The position numbers and the translations under genes are program-made. Source: an uncultured Lachnospiraceae bacterium (lineage in GTDB: Bacteria; Bacillota; Clostridia; Lachnospirales; Lachnospiraceae). From it: 64,000 nt of DNA. Under the pieces are notes generated by a model, which was not told the origin of the DNA, ran no database searches, and saw nothing but the letters and a program-made list of their open reading frames with translations. This document shows positions 8,978-19,944 of this stretch, one piece after another (position 1 is the first letter of the stretch; each line of letters begins with the position of its first letter). Location of the stretch: NCBI GenBank assembly GCA_905233695.1, contig CAJODN010000003.1:63542-127541 (forward strand), read 5' to 3'.

Positions 8978-10033
8978 ATGAAGAAGAACGTTTTTATAGA
9001 ATTATTGCGGTTTCTTGCGGCAACAATAATAGTCGGATATCATACAAGATTCGTATTCGATTCGGGATGGATTTTCGTAGAATTCTTTTTTATGCTAAGT
9101 GGATTCTTCGCATATAAAAAGGTCCTGCAGTATAAAGAGTCCGGAGAATCGTTTAAAGATTTTCCCGTGAAGTATACAGTAAAAAAAATACTTAGGATTA
9201 TACCGTACACATTTTTGTCAATGATATTATTTGTTGTACTTGAATTAAAGGATCAGCTTCTAAGTGTAGGGGAAAAGACAATCGGTCGGTTTGTCTTATA
9301 TTTTATTGAAAATGTCACACTGTTAAACGGAACGGGAATGGTACCGGGTGAAGTTGAATTGGGCGATGGCTGGACAATGGGTTCAATGCTTATGCCGATT
9401 CTGTGGTATATTATCGTATTATTTGTGGCGCTGCCCGTAATGATGTATTTAGCATATTATTTGGAGGATAAAATAGGTATATGGTTATATACTTTTTTCC
9501 CGATGCTTCTTTACGGCGTTTTGATTATGTCTACGGGAACCATAGACGGCTTCCATAATGAGCTGTGGATATATCCGGCGCTGTTTATGAGAGCTTTGGC
9601 AGGATTACTTCTGGGAGCGGCGGCATATAGATTTAGTCTATCATTTCAAAAACAGATTAAGAAAAAAAGGGCTTATACGGTTCTTTTCGGGCTAATGGAA
9701 CTATTGATCTATGCTGCAGTCATATTCTTGGCGTCGCTGGAGAATTTGAGAAGTGAAATAATTGTCATTGCATGCTTTGCGGTAGGTCTTGGATTAACAT
9801 TATCCGGAGAGACATTTACATCACGTTTAAAGGGAAAAGTAATATGTTTTCTCGGAGCCATAAGCTTACCTATATATTGTGTTCATACCATAATTCTTGA
9901 TACTTGGCCTGATTTTTCATCATATATGGTGTATATTATTACTATTGGCATATCAATCGTTATGTGGTGCCTGGTACAGGGAACTTCATTTGTGTTAAAA
10001 AAGATAAAAGAGAATAAAAAGAAAGAAAACTGA
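8978..10033 (+). CDS. Acyltransferase family 3 membrane protein
   Basis: A 351-residue protein of the EFFFMLSGFF type. Helix 1 has LLRFLAATIIVGYH (R-x10-H), and the basic loop KKILRIIPYT follows helix 3, as in the acyltransferase at 987, to which it is more alike than to its neighbour at 8022. A loop of about 30 residues between helices (LNGTGMVPGEVELGDG) may face outward. It starts 2 bases after the previous stop codon and ends 2 bases before the next ATG. It probably works with the GT-C-like protein that follows, but this rests on position only. Confidence 0.8.
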   Translation: MKKNVFIELLRFLAATIIVGYHTRFVFDSGWIFVEFFFMLSGFFAYKKVLQYKESGESFKDFPVKYTVKKILRIIPYTFLSMILFVVLELKDQLLSVGEKTIGRFVLYFIENVTLLNGTGMVPGEVELGDGWTMGSMLMPILWYIIVLFVALPVMMYLAYYLEDKIGIWLYTFFPMLLYGVLIMSTGTIDGFHNELWIYPALFMRALAGLLLGAAAYRFSLSFQKQIKKKRAYTVLFGLMELLIYAAVIFLASLENLRSEIIVIACFAVGLGLTLSGETFTSRLKGKVICFLGAISLPIYCVHTIILDTWPDFSSYMVYIITIGISIVMWCLVQGTSFVLKKIKENKKKEN

Positions 10034-10035
10034 TA

Positions 10036-12021
10036 ATGAAGCTTAAGAAAGAAATAATAGGATGGTTAATAGTTGTAGCCGTATGTATTCTAATAGAAGT
10101 GTTGTTTTTTAATTTTCGTGCACTTGAATCAATGTTTTTTGAAAAGGCTGATTTTACGACGCAGTACAGAACAGAAAACGGTTCATTGTATATTGAAATG
10201 GATAATATAAATCAGCACGTTGATAATATATTCTTGGACGTTGATCTTTGCGATGAGGATTCAGAGGTGGATGCCGGAGAGCCGATTTTTGTTACCATTT
10301 CAAAAACAGACGCGGCAGATTCCCTATATTATGAATTACCTGACACTAAAATCGTAAGCGGTAATGAACAGAGTAAGTATTTGCGACTTCATTTATCAGG
10401 TGACAGTAAGAAAATCCTGGTCAAATTATCTGCTAACGATGCGGAGAAACTCAAGGTGAACGGGATAGGAATAAATGAAAAAAGACCTTTCGATTTTTCA
10501 TTTATAAGGTTAATTGTACTTTTTGTTGTTTTGGGCAGTATTTACTTGTTTAGACGTAAATCCTTCTTGTTTAAAGAGGAGTTCTCTGTAAAAAACAAAA
10601 AACAATTGACGGTAATGGGCGTTCTTTTGGTGTTCTATGGACTGTTGATTTTCGGAATTCTTAAATCAAACTTATCTTATGATGCGTGGTGCACGGAGCC
10701 GGCCCCTACAAGACAATATGAAATGCTGACAAAGTCACTTTCTGAAGGACACTTATATCTGGATTATGAAGTGGCGCCGGAGCTTAATGATCTTGACAAT
10801 CCCTATGATTTCCAAAGCAGAATAGAAGCCGGCGGAGACTATCTGTTTGATATAGCATATTACAATCATAATTACTATGTTTATTTCGGAATAGTCCCTG
10901 TAATTCTATTGTATTTACCAATATATTTAATAACGGGAATACTTCTTAAGACTTATCAAGTGGTTTTCTTTTTCGGCATCCTTTTGTTCGCGGGAATAAC
11001 AATGTTCTTATATTCCCTGATCAAACGATATCGATTGAAACTGTCCTTCGGTAAGTTTATACTATCACACATTGCGCTTCTTATGTCTGCGGGCGGAACT
11101 AGTCTGGTTTATCCCGGCAACACCTATTCTCTTGCGATTTTATCGGGTATAACATTTGTATTCTTAGGGCTTTCATTCTGGCTGTTCTCTTCTGATGGGA
11201 AAGGTAAAGTGTCAAAGCCCCTACTTGTCCTTGGAAGCTTATGCATGGCACTCACTGCAGGCTGTAGGCCGCATCTTGCTATTTTGATTTTGGCAAGTCT
11301 TGTTATTTTTTATGAAGATATTAAGAATTCAAGGTTTTTCTCAAAAAAAGGAATATGGAATTTGTTGTCATTTGCATTACCGATAATAGTGGTTGCTGTC
11401 GGACTTATGACATATAATTACCTTCGTTTTGATTCCATATTCGAATTCGGTGCAAAGTACAATTTCACGGGAGTTGATATGACGCACCAGGTGGGCTCCG
11501 GTGTTAAGTTTATTCAAGGAATATGGGAATATATATTCGCGCCTTTTACAATCGCAGATCATTTTCCGTATTTGCAGTTAAGAGATTTGTCATCGGATTA
11601 TCTGGGATATTTTTATTTACATGATATGTACGGTGGAATGATATGGCTCTTCCCCTTAAGTATGCTGTCGTTAGGAATCTTTTCTAAGAAAAGAAGGGGT
11701 GAGCTTAAGAAGTTCGGTATTATTTTATTTGTAATAGCGTGTGTAATTGTTTTAGCGGATATCTGGATGGCCGGAATAACCAATCGCTACATGTATGACT
11801 TTACATTTATATTTGTAATGGTAGGAGTAATTGTTCTTTTTTGGAATGCGGAAAGCGGCGCGGCTTCTGATAGCCGAATCAAGCACTTTTTGGTTAACTT
11901 TGCCGTGCTTTTAAGTTTCTTCGTTCAGATTATGGCATTTCTGATTATCAACATACAAAGCGGTTTGTATTTAAGGAACCCTGATTTGTATTATAGTATA
12001 GAGATTATGTTTAGGATGTAG
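10036..12021 (+). CDS. Large GT-C-like membrane protein with extracytoplasmic beta domain
   Basis: A 661-residue protein. One N-terminal helix is followed by about 110 polar residues (30-145) that look like a beta-rich outer domain, then ten or more helices. The first large outer loop holds LYLDYEVAPELNDLDNPYDF and YYVYFGIVPV, a layout typical of GT-C enzymes that take polyprenyl-phosphate sugars, with acidic residues in the first outer loop as the candidate catalytic site. I do not know a characterised homologue. It lies between two acyltransferases with gaps of 2 and 6 bases. Base composition is a little more AT-rich here than in the flanking sugar-nucleotide genes. Confidence 0.6.
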   Translation: MKLKKEIIGWLIVVAVCILIEVLFFNFRALESMFFEKADFTTQYRTENGSLYIEMDNINQHVDNIFLDVDLCDEDSEVDAGEPIFVTISKTDAADSLYYELPDTKIVSGNEQSKYLRLHLSGDSKKILVKLSANDAEKLKVNGIGINEKRPFDFSFIRLIVLFVVLGSIYLFRRKSFLFKEEFSVKNKKQLTVMGVLLVFYGLLIFGILKSNLSYDAWCTEPAPTRQYEMLTKSLSEGHLYLDYEVAPELNDLDNPYDFQSRIEAGGDYLFDIAYYNHNYYVYFGIVPVILLYLPIYLITGILLKTYQVVFFFGILLFAGITMFLYSLIKRYRLKLSFGKFILSHIALLMSAGGTSLVYPGNTYSLAILSGITFVFLGLSFWLFSSDGKGKVSKPLLVLGSLCMALTAGCRPHLAILILASLVIFYEDIKNSRFFSKKGIWNLLSFALPIIVVAVGLMTYNYLRFDSIFEFGAKYNFTGVDMTHQVGSGVKFIQGIWEYIFAPFTIADHFPYLQLRDLSSDYLGYFYLHDMYGGMIWLFPLSMLSLGIFSKKRRGELKKFGIILFVIACVIVLADIWMAGITNRYMYDFTFIFVMVGVIVLFWNAESGAASDSRIKHFLVNFAVLLSFFVQIMAFLIINIQSGLYLRNPDLYYSIEIMFRM

Positions 12022-12027
12022 AGATAT

Positions 12028-13068
12028 ATGAAAAAAGTAGAGATATATCAATACCTGCGCGGCGTGGTTATTCTGTTAGTGCTGCTCGGACATAGCCTGT
12101 ATATGGCAGCAGGCGGAGGATACGGAGGGTTTTCGTATTTTGATCTGATACAAGGCGACGAAGCAATGAAAGTAAATAACGCATTGCAGCTGTTCGTCGA
12201 TATGATATATGGCTTTCACATGCCGTTATTCATGATGATCTCCGGCGCCGTATACATGTACACAAGAAAAGAAATAAATACAATAAAAGAAGTCGGAGGA
12301 TTTATATTTAAGAAAGCAAAGCGACTTCTTATACCGTTTGTTCTGGTAACACTTTTTTGGCAGATACCTTTAAAGGCGGTCAGCGGGTATTTTCAACACG
12401 ACATAAAAAATGCTATGTTCGGTCAGCTTTTGTTATTCGGTAACAGCCATCTGTGGTTTCTCGTAGTTCTGTTTATAATCTTTGTGGCGGTTGCGTTTAT
12501 AGAGTATTTTAACATTACTAAAATCAGCATAATAATTGCCGGTGCATGTTTTATATTAGGATTCTTTTTGGAAGGAAATATGGCGCTACTTGCCTTTCAA
12601 TATGGTATATGGTTTTACTTTGGTGTCTTATTCGAAAAGAAGCTAAGAGCCAAAACAGAAACCGGGAAGCTATACCCGTTAAAGGCATTACTATTCGTAA
12701 TTGTATATGTTGTAGTATTTTTTGTTGGAAAACAATTCTTTTATGAAGGATTTTTTCAATATATTTATACTATAATTACAGGTATCGTAGGGTCGGTGTT
12801 CACATTATACACCACGCTTGTTTTCAAAAAGCTTAGCTGGACCATTTTTGAGAAGATCGGCAATATATCATTTGATCTGTATTTATACTCAGATAGTATC
12901 AATTATGTGATTTTGCTGGTTTTGGCAACATACTATCCTCAGATTTATACTACAGGAATAGGAGTTTTTGTTGCATATATTATGAGATTTTTAATCACCT
13001 TGTTCGGTGCCGTTATTGTAGGAATGATAGTTAAGGTTGTAAAAAGGGCGATAAGGAGAACGGAATGA
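12028..13068 (+). CDS. Acyltransferase family 3 membrane protein
   Basis: A 346-residue protein with [15 protein letters not shown] in helix 1, [16 protein letters not shown] in helix 2, and the basic loop [10 protein letters not shown]. These match the FHMPLF branch of AcylT3. A central HLWFLVVLF segment is also typical. Its last 4 bases overlap the ATGA start of the FAD oxidoreductase, so the two are translationally coupled, which suggests they act on the same sugar. The substrate is not identifiable. Confidence 0.8.
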   Translation: MKKVEIYQYLRGVVILLVLLGHSLYMAAGGGYGGFSYFDLIQGDEAMKVNNALQLFVDMIYGFHMPLFMMISGAVYMYTRKEINTIKEVGGFIFKKAKRLLIPFVLVTLFWQIPLKAVSGYFQHDIKNAMFGQLLLFGNSHLWFLVVLFIIFVAVAFIEYFNITKISIIIAGACFILGFFLEGNMALLAFQYGIWFYFGVLFEKKLRAKTETGKLYPLKALLFVIVYVVVFFVGKQFFYEGFFQYIYTIITGIVGSVFTLYTTLVFKKLSWTIFEKIGNISFDLYLYSDSINYVILLVLATYYPQIYTTGIGVFVAYIMRFLITLFGAVIVGMIVKVVKRAIRRTE

Positions 13069-14609
13069 AAAAAGTAGTTGTAATAGGAGCCGGTCCGGCA
13101 GGACTTACAGCAGCATACGAGTTATCCAAGAATAAGTCAGAATATGATGTGGTGGTTTACGAGGAAAGCAGTACATTCGGAGGTATTTCCCGTACTGTCA
13201 ATTACAAAGGCAACAGAATGGATATGGGCGGTCACAGATTCTTTTCCAAAGTAGATGACGTCAACACTTGGTGGGAAGAAATGATGCCAACTCAGGGAGC
13301 GCTGGCATTTGATGACAGAGAATTATCCAGAAAGGGAAATGTTTCTAAAAACGGCCCGAATCCGGATGAAGAAGATAGGGTAATGCTTAAGAGAAAGCGC
13401 CTGTCACGAATTTTCTTCAAGAGGAAGTTTTTCGATTATCCCATTTCCTTAAAGTTTGAGACCATAAAAAACATGGGTCTTATAACAACAATCGTTGTAG
13501 GCTTTAGTTATTTAAAGGGTACTATTTTCAAAAGAAAAGAAGAGTCATTAGAAGATTTCTATATAAACAGATTCGGTAAGAAATTATATGAGATGTTCTT
13601 CGAGAAATATACCGAGAATCTGTGGGGAAGACATCCTTCCGAGATATCTCCGGATTGGGGAGCTCAGCGTGTAAAAGGATTATCAATAATGGCAATTCTT
13701 AGAGACATGGTTCAGAAGAAGGTGGGGAAAAAGGATCGCCACGTGGAGACGTCTCTTATAGAAGAATTCTCATATCCTAAGCTGGGACCGGGACAGATCT
13801 GGGAGATAACCGCCAAGGAGATTGTTAATAACGGCGGAACAATAGTTAAAAACACAAAGGTTGCAAATGTCTGCACTGAGGATGGTAAAGCAACAGGTGT
13901 TAATATTGTACAAAACGGTGAAGAGAAATTTGTTGAATGTGATTATGTAATATCATCTATGCCTCTTAAGGATCTGGTTGTGGGAATGAATGATGTTCCC
14001 TCGTCTGTTCGCGAGGTGGCAGAAGGCTTGCCTTACAGAGATTACGTTACCGTAGGTGTGCTTGTTAAGAAGCTGAAATTAAAGAATGAGACCAATATTC
14101 CTACATTAAACAATATTATCCCGGATAACTGGGTATATGTTCATGATCGTAATGTTACAATGGGTAGATTCCAGGTATATAATAACTGGTCACCGTACAT
14201 GGTGAAGAATCCCTATGATACAGTATGGTTGGGACTTGAGTATTTCTGTGAAGAAGGCGATGATTTCTGGAACATGCCCAATAAGGAAATCGCAAAGCTC
14301 GGCGCCAAAGAGCTTATAAGAATGGGAGTTGTGGAATCTAAGAAGGATTTACTCGATACACATGTGGAGCGTGTAAAGAAGGCATATCCGGCATATTTTG
14401 ACACATATAATCGCATTGATGAGGTAAAAGATTACTTGGCAAAATTCCCTAACATTTTATGTGTGGGAAGAAATGGTCAACATAGATATAACAATATGGA
14501 TCACTCAATGTGTACTTCATTTGAAGCAGTAAAGAATATAACCAATAACGTAACAGATCACACCAATGTATGGTCGGTGAATACGGAAGCAGAATATCAC
14601 GAGCAATAA
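13065..14609 (+). CDS. FAD-dependent oxidoreductase, UDP-galactopyranose mutase/amine-oxidase-like
   Basis: A soluble flavoprotein of 514 residues with the dinucleotide motif [15 protein letters not shown], the FAD ribose-binding Glu in VVYEES, and FGGISRTV followed by [10 protein letters not shown], which is typical of the NAD(P)/FAD oxidoreductases often found in polysaccharide loci. These are distantly related to UDP-galactopyranose mutase and protoporphyrinogen oxidase. The C-terminal [15 protein letters not shown] is a second FAD contact region. It may make a furanose form or oxidise a sugar of the locus, but the true reaction of this branch is not known to me. It is coupled to the upstream acyltransferase by a 4-base overlap. 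Confidence 0.75.
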   Translation: MKKVVVIGAGPAGLTAAYELSKNKSEYDVVVYEESSTFGGISRTVNYKGNRMDMGGHRFFSKVDDVNTWWEEMMPTQGALAFDDRELSRKGNVSKNGPNPDEEDRVMLKRKRLSRIFFKRKFFDYPISLKFETIKNMGLITTIVVGFSYLKGTIFKRKEESLEDFYINRFGKKLYEMFFEKYTENLWGRHPSEISPDWGAQRVKGLSIMAILRDMVQKKVGKKDRHVETSLIEEFSYPKLGPGQIWEITAKEIVNNGGTIVKNTKVANVCTEDGKATGVNIVQNGEEKFVECDYVISSMPLKDLVVGMNDVPSSVREVAEGLPYRDYVTVGVLVKKLKLKNETNIPTLNNIIPDNWVYVHDRNVTMGRFQVYNNWSPYMVKNPYDTVWLGLEYFCEEGDDFWNMPNKEIAKLGAKELIRMGVVESKKDLLDTHVERVKKAYPAYFDTYNRIDEVKDYLAKFPNILCVGRNGQHRYNNMDHSMCTSFEAVKNITNNVTDHTNVWSVNTEAEYHEQ

Positions 14610-14623
14610 GGAATCTTTTGTAA

Positions 14624-16237
14624 ATGAAGGCGGTAAGCATTTTAAATAAAATCGTATACGGACTGATTGCCCTGGTATTCTTGTTTATTATAGGTGTAAA
14701 TCTTTTAATTCAGAGACAAGATCAGTATTGGTCGTATTATGACTTTTCCGTTTCTCAGTGGATATTGTTTGTGTCTTCATTAATAATAGCCTTTGCTTTG
14801 ATTTTTTTCGGCAATATGTGTGCAAAAAGAGAAAGCACACAGAATACAAAACGTTATCTTATAGTTTTAATTATATCGACAGTGGTTCTGCTTGTTTTGC
14901 AAATAGTTATTGTTGATAATATTTTCTTTCAAGTCGGATGGGATGTGTCTTACCTAAAAGAGGCAGCAGAACAATATGTTGACAACAATTTAGACGAGTT
15001 TCACAAGCATTATTTTGAGAAGAATCCCAATAATATTTTTATGTATATAATTACAATTGCTTCTGTTGCAATTGGTAAATCCATAGGCTTTAACGGGTAC
15101 AAGGCTTTAGTCTATTTCGGTGTGGTTCTGAATAATTTATCTGTTTTTATGACATCACTTGTTGTATACCGAGTTTCTAAAAAACGTGCCTGGGGATATA
15201 TTGCCTACGTAGTGAGTGCACTGCTTTTCGGATTATCACCTTGGATGATAGCTCCATATTCCGATATTTTTTCTGTTTTAATATCTATATCCGGCCTTTA
15301 TATATTTTTAGTGGTCAGAGATTCCAAAATCAAATGGTATGTTAAGCCCATTCTCGTTGTAATACTACCTGGCATTGCCTATGCCATAAAACCAACCAAT
15401 ATATTCATTCTATTTGCCATAGCAATATATGAATTAATTCAATTAATAGGAAGACCGGATCGATTAAAAGCCCTTCTTAGAATCCTTATAGGAATCGGTG
15501 CTGCGGTAGCAGTCATTTTCTTGACGAAAGCCGTATCATATAAAATCATTGATTATAAGGTTAATGATAATTACGTTATGCCCATGAGTCATTATCTGCT
15601 ACTGGGATCGAACTATAATATGGTCGGTCAATATAATGGCATGGATGATGATTATACCTGTAGCTTCCCGAGTAAAGAAGAGAAATCGAAGGCGGATACA
15701 GAAGAAGTCATAAGACGATATAAAGAGATGTTCCCCGTACAATATATCAGGCATTTATGCAATAAGACATATCTTAATTTTTCCAATGGTATTTTGGGCT
15801 GGGGTAAAGAAGCCGGATTCGTAAATGAAATGTATGAAAACGACTCGACACTGGGAAATGCACTTCGAAGTTACTATTATTTGGGCGGAGACAATATTCT
15901 CCGAGAAGAAAATGCATTCCCTGAAGGAGGAGAAAACTTCTCGATTTTTGCCAACATGGCACAGATAATATGGTATATGCTTTTAATCCTTTGTTTTTTA
16001 CAATCGATAAGGTTGCTCTTTTTAAAAAAATCAATGTCTGAAGTAGACGTCGTGTCCCTAATCTCGGGAATTACGATTTTGGGAATATTTGTTTTCTTAA
16101 GCTTGTTTGAGACAAATGCAAGATATTTGTATTCGCTGCTACCGATATTTGTAGCCTATATTTTTGCAATCGGACATGATTATTTGCCACTCGGCAATAA
16201 GGATAATAAGAATGTTGGAGAAACGTATGGATCTTAA
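14624..16237 (+). CDS. GT-C-like membrane glycosyltransferase, paralogue of the 28377 gene
   Basis: A 537-residue protein with about twelve helices. The first large outer loop carries GWDVSYLKEAAEQYVDNN and then KNPNNIFMY, placing an Asp where GT-C enzymes have their catalytic acid. The gene at 28377 has the same layout (GNDAGIVATGAEYFAD, then APNNLYIY). The SHYLLLGSNYN motif before the last large loop is also shared (SWYLLLGSNYN there). Both probably transfer sugar from a polyprenyl-phosphate donor outside the cell; this is inference from topology. The 3' end overlaps the next gene by 11 bases. Confidence 0.7.
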   Translation: MKAVSILNKIVYGLIALVFLFIIGVNLLIQRQDQYWSYYDFSVSQWILFVSSLIIAFALIFFGNMCAKRESTQNTKRYLIVLIISTVVLLVLQIVIVDNIFFQVGWDVSYLKEAAEQYVDNNLDEFHKHYFEKNPNNIFMYIITIASVAIGKSIGFNGYKALVYFGVVLNNLSVFMTSLVVYRVSKKRAWGYIAYVVSALLFGLSPWMIAPYSDIFSVLISISGLYIFLVVRDSKIKWYVKPILVVILPGIAYAIKPTNIFILFAIAIYELIQLIGRPDRLKALLRILIGIGAAVAVIFLTKAVSYKIIDYKVNDNYVMPMSHYLLLGSNYNMVGQYNGMDDDYTCSFPSKEEKSKADTEEVIRRYKEMFPVQYIRHLCNKTYLNFSNGILGWGKEAGFVNEMYENDSTLGNALRSYYYLGGDNILREENAFPEGGENFSIFANMAQIIWYMLLILCFLQSIRLLFLKKSMSEVDVVSLISGITILGIFVFLSLFETNARYLYSLLPIFVAYIFAIGHDYLPLGNKDNKNVGETYGS

Positions 16238-17453
16238 GAAGAAAAAAGCATGGTTTCTGGGTTTTTTGGCAGTTGTGGAAGTATTGCTTTTCCTAAGAGA
16301 CTATGGTGGATATGTCAATTCATATAATTCATCTATCTATGCTTTGTCGTATAAGTACGGTTTTATGTCAAGGGGACTTGGCGGAACGATTTTTCGCTTG
16401 ATTAATAAGATTCTGCCCCTTGATATGATGAATTATAACGGAGTACTTAGATACTCTCAGGTGGTTACGGCAGTATTTATGCTGCTTGTTTGGCTTTTTT
16501 GTTTTTATATAATCCATAAGTCCGATGAGGATAATTACAGACATGTACAGATAGTATCAATTCTTCTTGCGGTATTTTCGATTCCGTTTTTTTCTAATTC
16601 TTACAATTTCGGAAGAGTAGATATTTATCTTGTGGCAACTGCAATAGTGTGTGTTCTGATTCTCCTTTGGAGAAAAATGGAATGGCTTATCGTTCCTCTT
16701 TCATGCTTTGCCGTAATGTTTCATCAGGCCTACGTATTTATGTTCTTCAATGTGACCCTTGTAATTCTCATATATAGATTCATTGAATCGGACAAAAAAG
16801 GAAGAATAAAATATTTAGTCCTGTTTATACTATCTTTTGTGGGGGCATCGGCACTGTTTCTGTATCTTAATTTCTATGCTCATACATCGGATATTAATGT
16901 ATATAACAGTGTGGTTGAAGATGCCGTTGCCCTGTCCAAGGAAGACGAGGGCTATCACAAAGCGCTTTTGCAGCACGAAGTTATGGGAATAGATCCCACA
17001 ACCTCCGAATGGGAGTATCATCTTAGGAACTTTGTGGAATTTCCTATTTTTATATTGATAATGCTACCATATATAATTCTTGTGGTTCGTGCGTTTGTAA
17101 ATGCAATAAAGCAGTCGGGCGAAACAAAAGACAAATGCAAGTATATAATTATGCTTGCCGGTGTGATTACAATAGTTCCGAATCTGATTCTTAAAGTAGA
17201 TTACGGTAGATGGGTATTCTCCATAATAATATATTATATATTGATTTTTGCATTTTTGATTGCAACAAGAGACAGAATGTTTTCCGCATTTCTTAACAGT
17301 GAGATTGGCAGGATTAAGACAAAACCTTATGTGCTTCTCTTTTATGTCTTGCCCCTTATGGTAACGCCCATGTGGGATGTTAACATATGTATGGTATCAG
17401 CACATCTCGGCGGTGATTTGAATAACAGCTTACTTCATTTATGGGTAGATTAG
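16227..17453 (+). CDS. Unrecognised polytopic membrane protein, copy 3 of 6
   Basis: The ORF track starts at 16164, but the ATG at 16227 is preferred: it has TTGGAG 6 bases upstream, gives 408 residues like the paralogues, and leaves only an 11-base overlap with the previous gene. The protein has SYKYGFMSRGLGGTI, NFGRVD, FHQAYVFMF (Gly of the motif replaced by Ala), QHEVMGID and KVDYGRW. It is more divergent from the A and B types than they are within their pairs. Function unknown. Copies 3 to 6 form an unbroken tandem run from 16227 to 21168 with gaps of 8 to 13 bases. Confidence 0.8.
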   Translation: MDLKKKKAWFLGFLAVVEVLLFLRDYGGYVNSYNSSIYALSYKYGFMSRGLGGTIFRLINKILPLDMMNYNGVLRYSQVVTAVFMLLVWLFCFYIIHKSDEDNYRHVQIVSILLAVFSIPFFSNSYNFGRVDIYLVATAIVCVLILLWRKMEWLIVPLSCFAVMFHQAYVFMFFNVTLVILIYRFIESDKKGRIKYLVLFILSFVGASALFLYLNFYAHTSDINVYNSVVEDAVALSKEDEGYHKALLQHEVMGIDPTTSEWEYHLRNFVEFPIFILIMLPYIILVVRAFVNAIKQSGETKDKCKYIIMLAGVITIVPNLILKVDYGRWVFSIIIYYILIFAFLIATRDRMFSAFLNSEIGRIKTKPYVLLFYVLPLMVTPMWDVNICMVSAHLGGDLNNSLLHLWVD

Positions 17454-17466
17454 GAGATCTTCATTA

Positions 17467-18699
17467 ATGAATACTGACACTAAGATAAGAAAGCAAAACT
17501 TAATATTTTTGTTGTCGCTTTTAGTATTTGCCATACTCTGCTTCTTAAAAGATTTCGGAAGCAATATGAGTTACTATAACTCTACCTTGTATTCCTTTTC
17601 TTATAAGTATGGATTCATCTCAAGAGGATTTGTGGGCACATGCTATCACCTTCTTAATAAGATAGTGCCATTTGATTTGATGACATATAATAGACTGTAT
17701 GTCTTTTCAATAATAATGACGGTAGTACTTCTTATAGTGATATTCTTGTTTTATTATTATTGCCTCAGTAAATGCAGTATCGATAACTTACATAACGTGA
17801 GAATGTTAATAGTATTCTTTTCCGTATTCACATTCTCTAACTTCTGGACACCGGAGAATCTGGGAAGAATCGACATATATTTTATAATGCTTCTCCTGTT
17901 ATCGGTAATACTCATTATTGAAGATAAGTGTGTATGGCTTATAATACCTCTTGTCGGAATATGTATGTGCATCCACCAGGGATTTACATTTACCAATGCC
18001 AATCTGATCCTTGCCCTATTGTTCTTCAAGGCTATGACGGATGAAGATAGTAAGATAAGGAAAAAATACTTAATATACTTTATTATTACATTTGCTGAAA
18101 TATCCGCATTATTCCTGTTCTTCGAATTCTTCAGCCATATCAGTGACACGGGAGTGGTTGATGAATTAATAAGTACCAGCATGAATCTTTCGAAAAGCGG
18201 AAGCGACTACAACGAGACGATTCTTAATCATGAGATTTTGGGACAGGGAGTGTTTGAGGACGAGATAGAATACCACATAATTAATCTTAGGGAACTGCCC
18301 TTCTTCCTTATAACATTTTGTCCGTATATTATAATTTTTATTATGTTCGCGAAGAGGCTTCTTAAGGGAGAAAAGGGCGGACGGTTACTGGGATATCTGG
18401 CGGTTGTACTTGGCGCTCTTACGCTTCTTCCGGAGATGATACTTAAGGTTGACTACGGAAGGTATGCATATTATACATTCTTCTATTACATTCTGATTGT
18501 TATTTGCCTTATTGTCATGAAGGATGATAAGACAATAAGTGTATTTAACAGCGTAAAGCAGTCGGTAAATGAAAAAATAAGTTTTGGGAAGCTTTTGATA
18601 GTCTATCCGCTCATTTTCATGCCGTTTTCAGATTGGTTTATATCTGATATTACCTTAAGACTATGTGATATATTTTTACCGGGGTGGCTATTTAGATAA
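17467..18699 (+). CDS. Unrecognised polytopic membrane protein, copy 4 of 6
   Basis: A 410-residue family member with SYKYGFISRGFVGTC, ENLGRID in place of NFGRID, IHQGFTFTN, NHEILGQGVF and KVDYGRY. It keeps the family's length and helix pattern but has the most altered central motifs, so its substrate may differ. It lies 13 bases after copy 3 and 8 bases before copy 5. No signal peptide apart from the first membrane helix. No function can be assigned. Confidence 0.8.
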   Translation: MNTDTKIRKQNLIFLLSLLVFAILCFLKDFGSNMSYYNSTLYSFSYKYGFISRGFVGTCYHLLNKIVPFDLMTYNRLYVFSIIMTVVLLIVIFLFYYYCLSKCSIDNLHNVRMLIVFFSVFTFSNFWTPENLGRIDIYFIMLLLLSVILIIEDKCVWLIIPLVGICMCIHQGFTFTNANLILALLFFKAMTDEDSKIRKKYLIYFIITFAEISALFLFFEFFSHISDTGVVDELISTSMNLSKSGSDYNETILNHEILGQGVFEDEIEYHIINLRELPFFLITFCPYIIIFIMFAKRLLKGEKGGRLLGYLAVVLGALTLLPEMILKVDYGRYAYYTFFYYILIVICLIVMKDDKTISVFNSVKQSVNEKISFGKLLIVYPLIFMPFSDWFISDITLRLCDIFLPGWLFR

Positions 18700-18707
18700 C
18701 GATTATT

Positions 18708-19934
18708 ATGAAGAAATTATTTGAAGATTCTAAGAAAAGAAACAATATAATATTTGGATTCCTGTGGACACTACTTACCATAGGCCTTTTTATGACATGG
18801 TATGCAAATTGGTGTAAGACCTATAATACATCACTTCTTGCAATATCATACAAATACGGCTTCACATCAAGAGGCCTTATCGGAACCATATATCAGACCT
18901 TAGGATCCTTTTTGGGAGTTGATATATGGACATATGGTGCGGCTAAGAATTTCTATTTTCTTTGCACTGTAATATTCTACGCTCTTTTTGCCGTTGCAAT
19001 GGTGATTGCATTAAGAAAGGCAGCAGTGGAAGAAAAGAAGATAATGCAGTATCTTATACTTCTTCTTACGATTTTTACGGTGCCCACCTTTGCATGTGAA
19101 TTTAACTTCGGAAGAATAGATATATTCATGCTTGCATCCAGTATAGCAGCCATAATCTTACTCTTGATCGAGAAAGCGGAATGGCTTGTTATACCCCTTA
19201 CAGCCATTGGTGTTATGTTCCATCAAGGCTACGTATTTATGTTTTACAATATCGTACTGGTAATCCTGTTCGTGAAGATCATAGATTCGGATAAGAACAA
19301 GAAGCGGAAATACATAGTTATCATGGTATCGTCGATACTGATTTGTTCGGCACTGTTTATATGGTTCCAGATTGTTTTCAGAGGCGGAGCAGCTCAGTAC
19401 TTTAATGAGATTCTGGAAAATGCGAAGCTCGTAGGAAGGAATGGCAAAGCGCATACTGATTTAATACGAGCTGAGATACAGGGTGTTGATCTGACAGAAG
19501 AAGAAAAAATATACAGATATTGTAATGTTGAAGAAATAATTGCCTGGGTAGTACTTATGTGTCCTTATATATTTATTGTACTTAGGACATTTGTAAGACT
19601 GATTAAGAAACAGAAAATGTTCTGGCAGAAGATGAAGTACCTGGCACTCGGAATCGGTTCTTTGACAATGCTTCCGGACTTTTTGTTTAAAGTGGATTTC
19701 GGTCGCTGGACATATGCGGTAATTTGCTACTATATGCTTGTCTTTATACTGATGATAGCATTGGGAGACAGGGATTTTATAGAAGAAACCCATAGAGATG
19801 TTAAGTCGGTAAGCGGCAAGGTATTTACCCCGCTCCTATTTGCTTATCCGATACTCTTTGTGCCCTTTAACGATATTGTTATAGCGGAATTAGTTGATAG
19901 AGTTTGTATCTTGGTAAGAAGTATAATGCCGTAG
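18708..19934 (+). CDS. Unrecognised polytopic membrane protein, copy 5 of 6 (type A)
   Basis: A 408-residue protein closest to copy 1 at 5554. The two share SYKYGFTSRGL, GTIYQ, LGVDIW, the FRGGA/YRGGA outer segment, RAEIQGVD/RAELLGVD in place of the NHEVLG seen in type B, and KVDFGRW. With copy 6 it repeats the A-B order of 5554-8012. It has FHQGYVFMF and NFGRID intact. The start follows a weak ribosome binding site. The function is not known. Confidence 0.8.
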   Translation: MKKLFEDSKKRNNIIFGFLWTLLTIGLFMTWYANWCKTYNTSLLAISYKYGFTSRGLIGTIYQTLGSFLGVDIWTYGAAKNFYFLCTVIFYALFAVAMVIALRKAAVEEKKIMQYLILLLTIFTVPTFACEFNFGRIDIFMLASSIAAIILLLIEKAEWLVIPLTAIGVMFHQGYVFMFYNIVLVILFVKIIDSDKNKKRKYIVIMVSSILICSALFIWFQIVFRGGAAQYFNEILENAKLVGRNGKAHTDLIRAEIQGVDLTEEEKIYRYCNVEEIIAWVVLMCPYIFIVLRTFVRLIKKQKMFWQKMKYLALGIGSLTMLPDFLFKVDFGRWTYAVICYYMLVFILMIALGDRDFIEETHRDVKSVSGKVFTPLLFAYPILFVPFNDIVIAELVDRVCILVRSIMP

Positions 19935-19944
19935 TGGAGATAAA

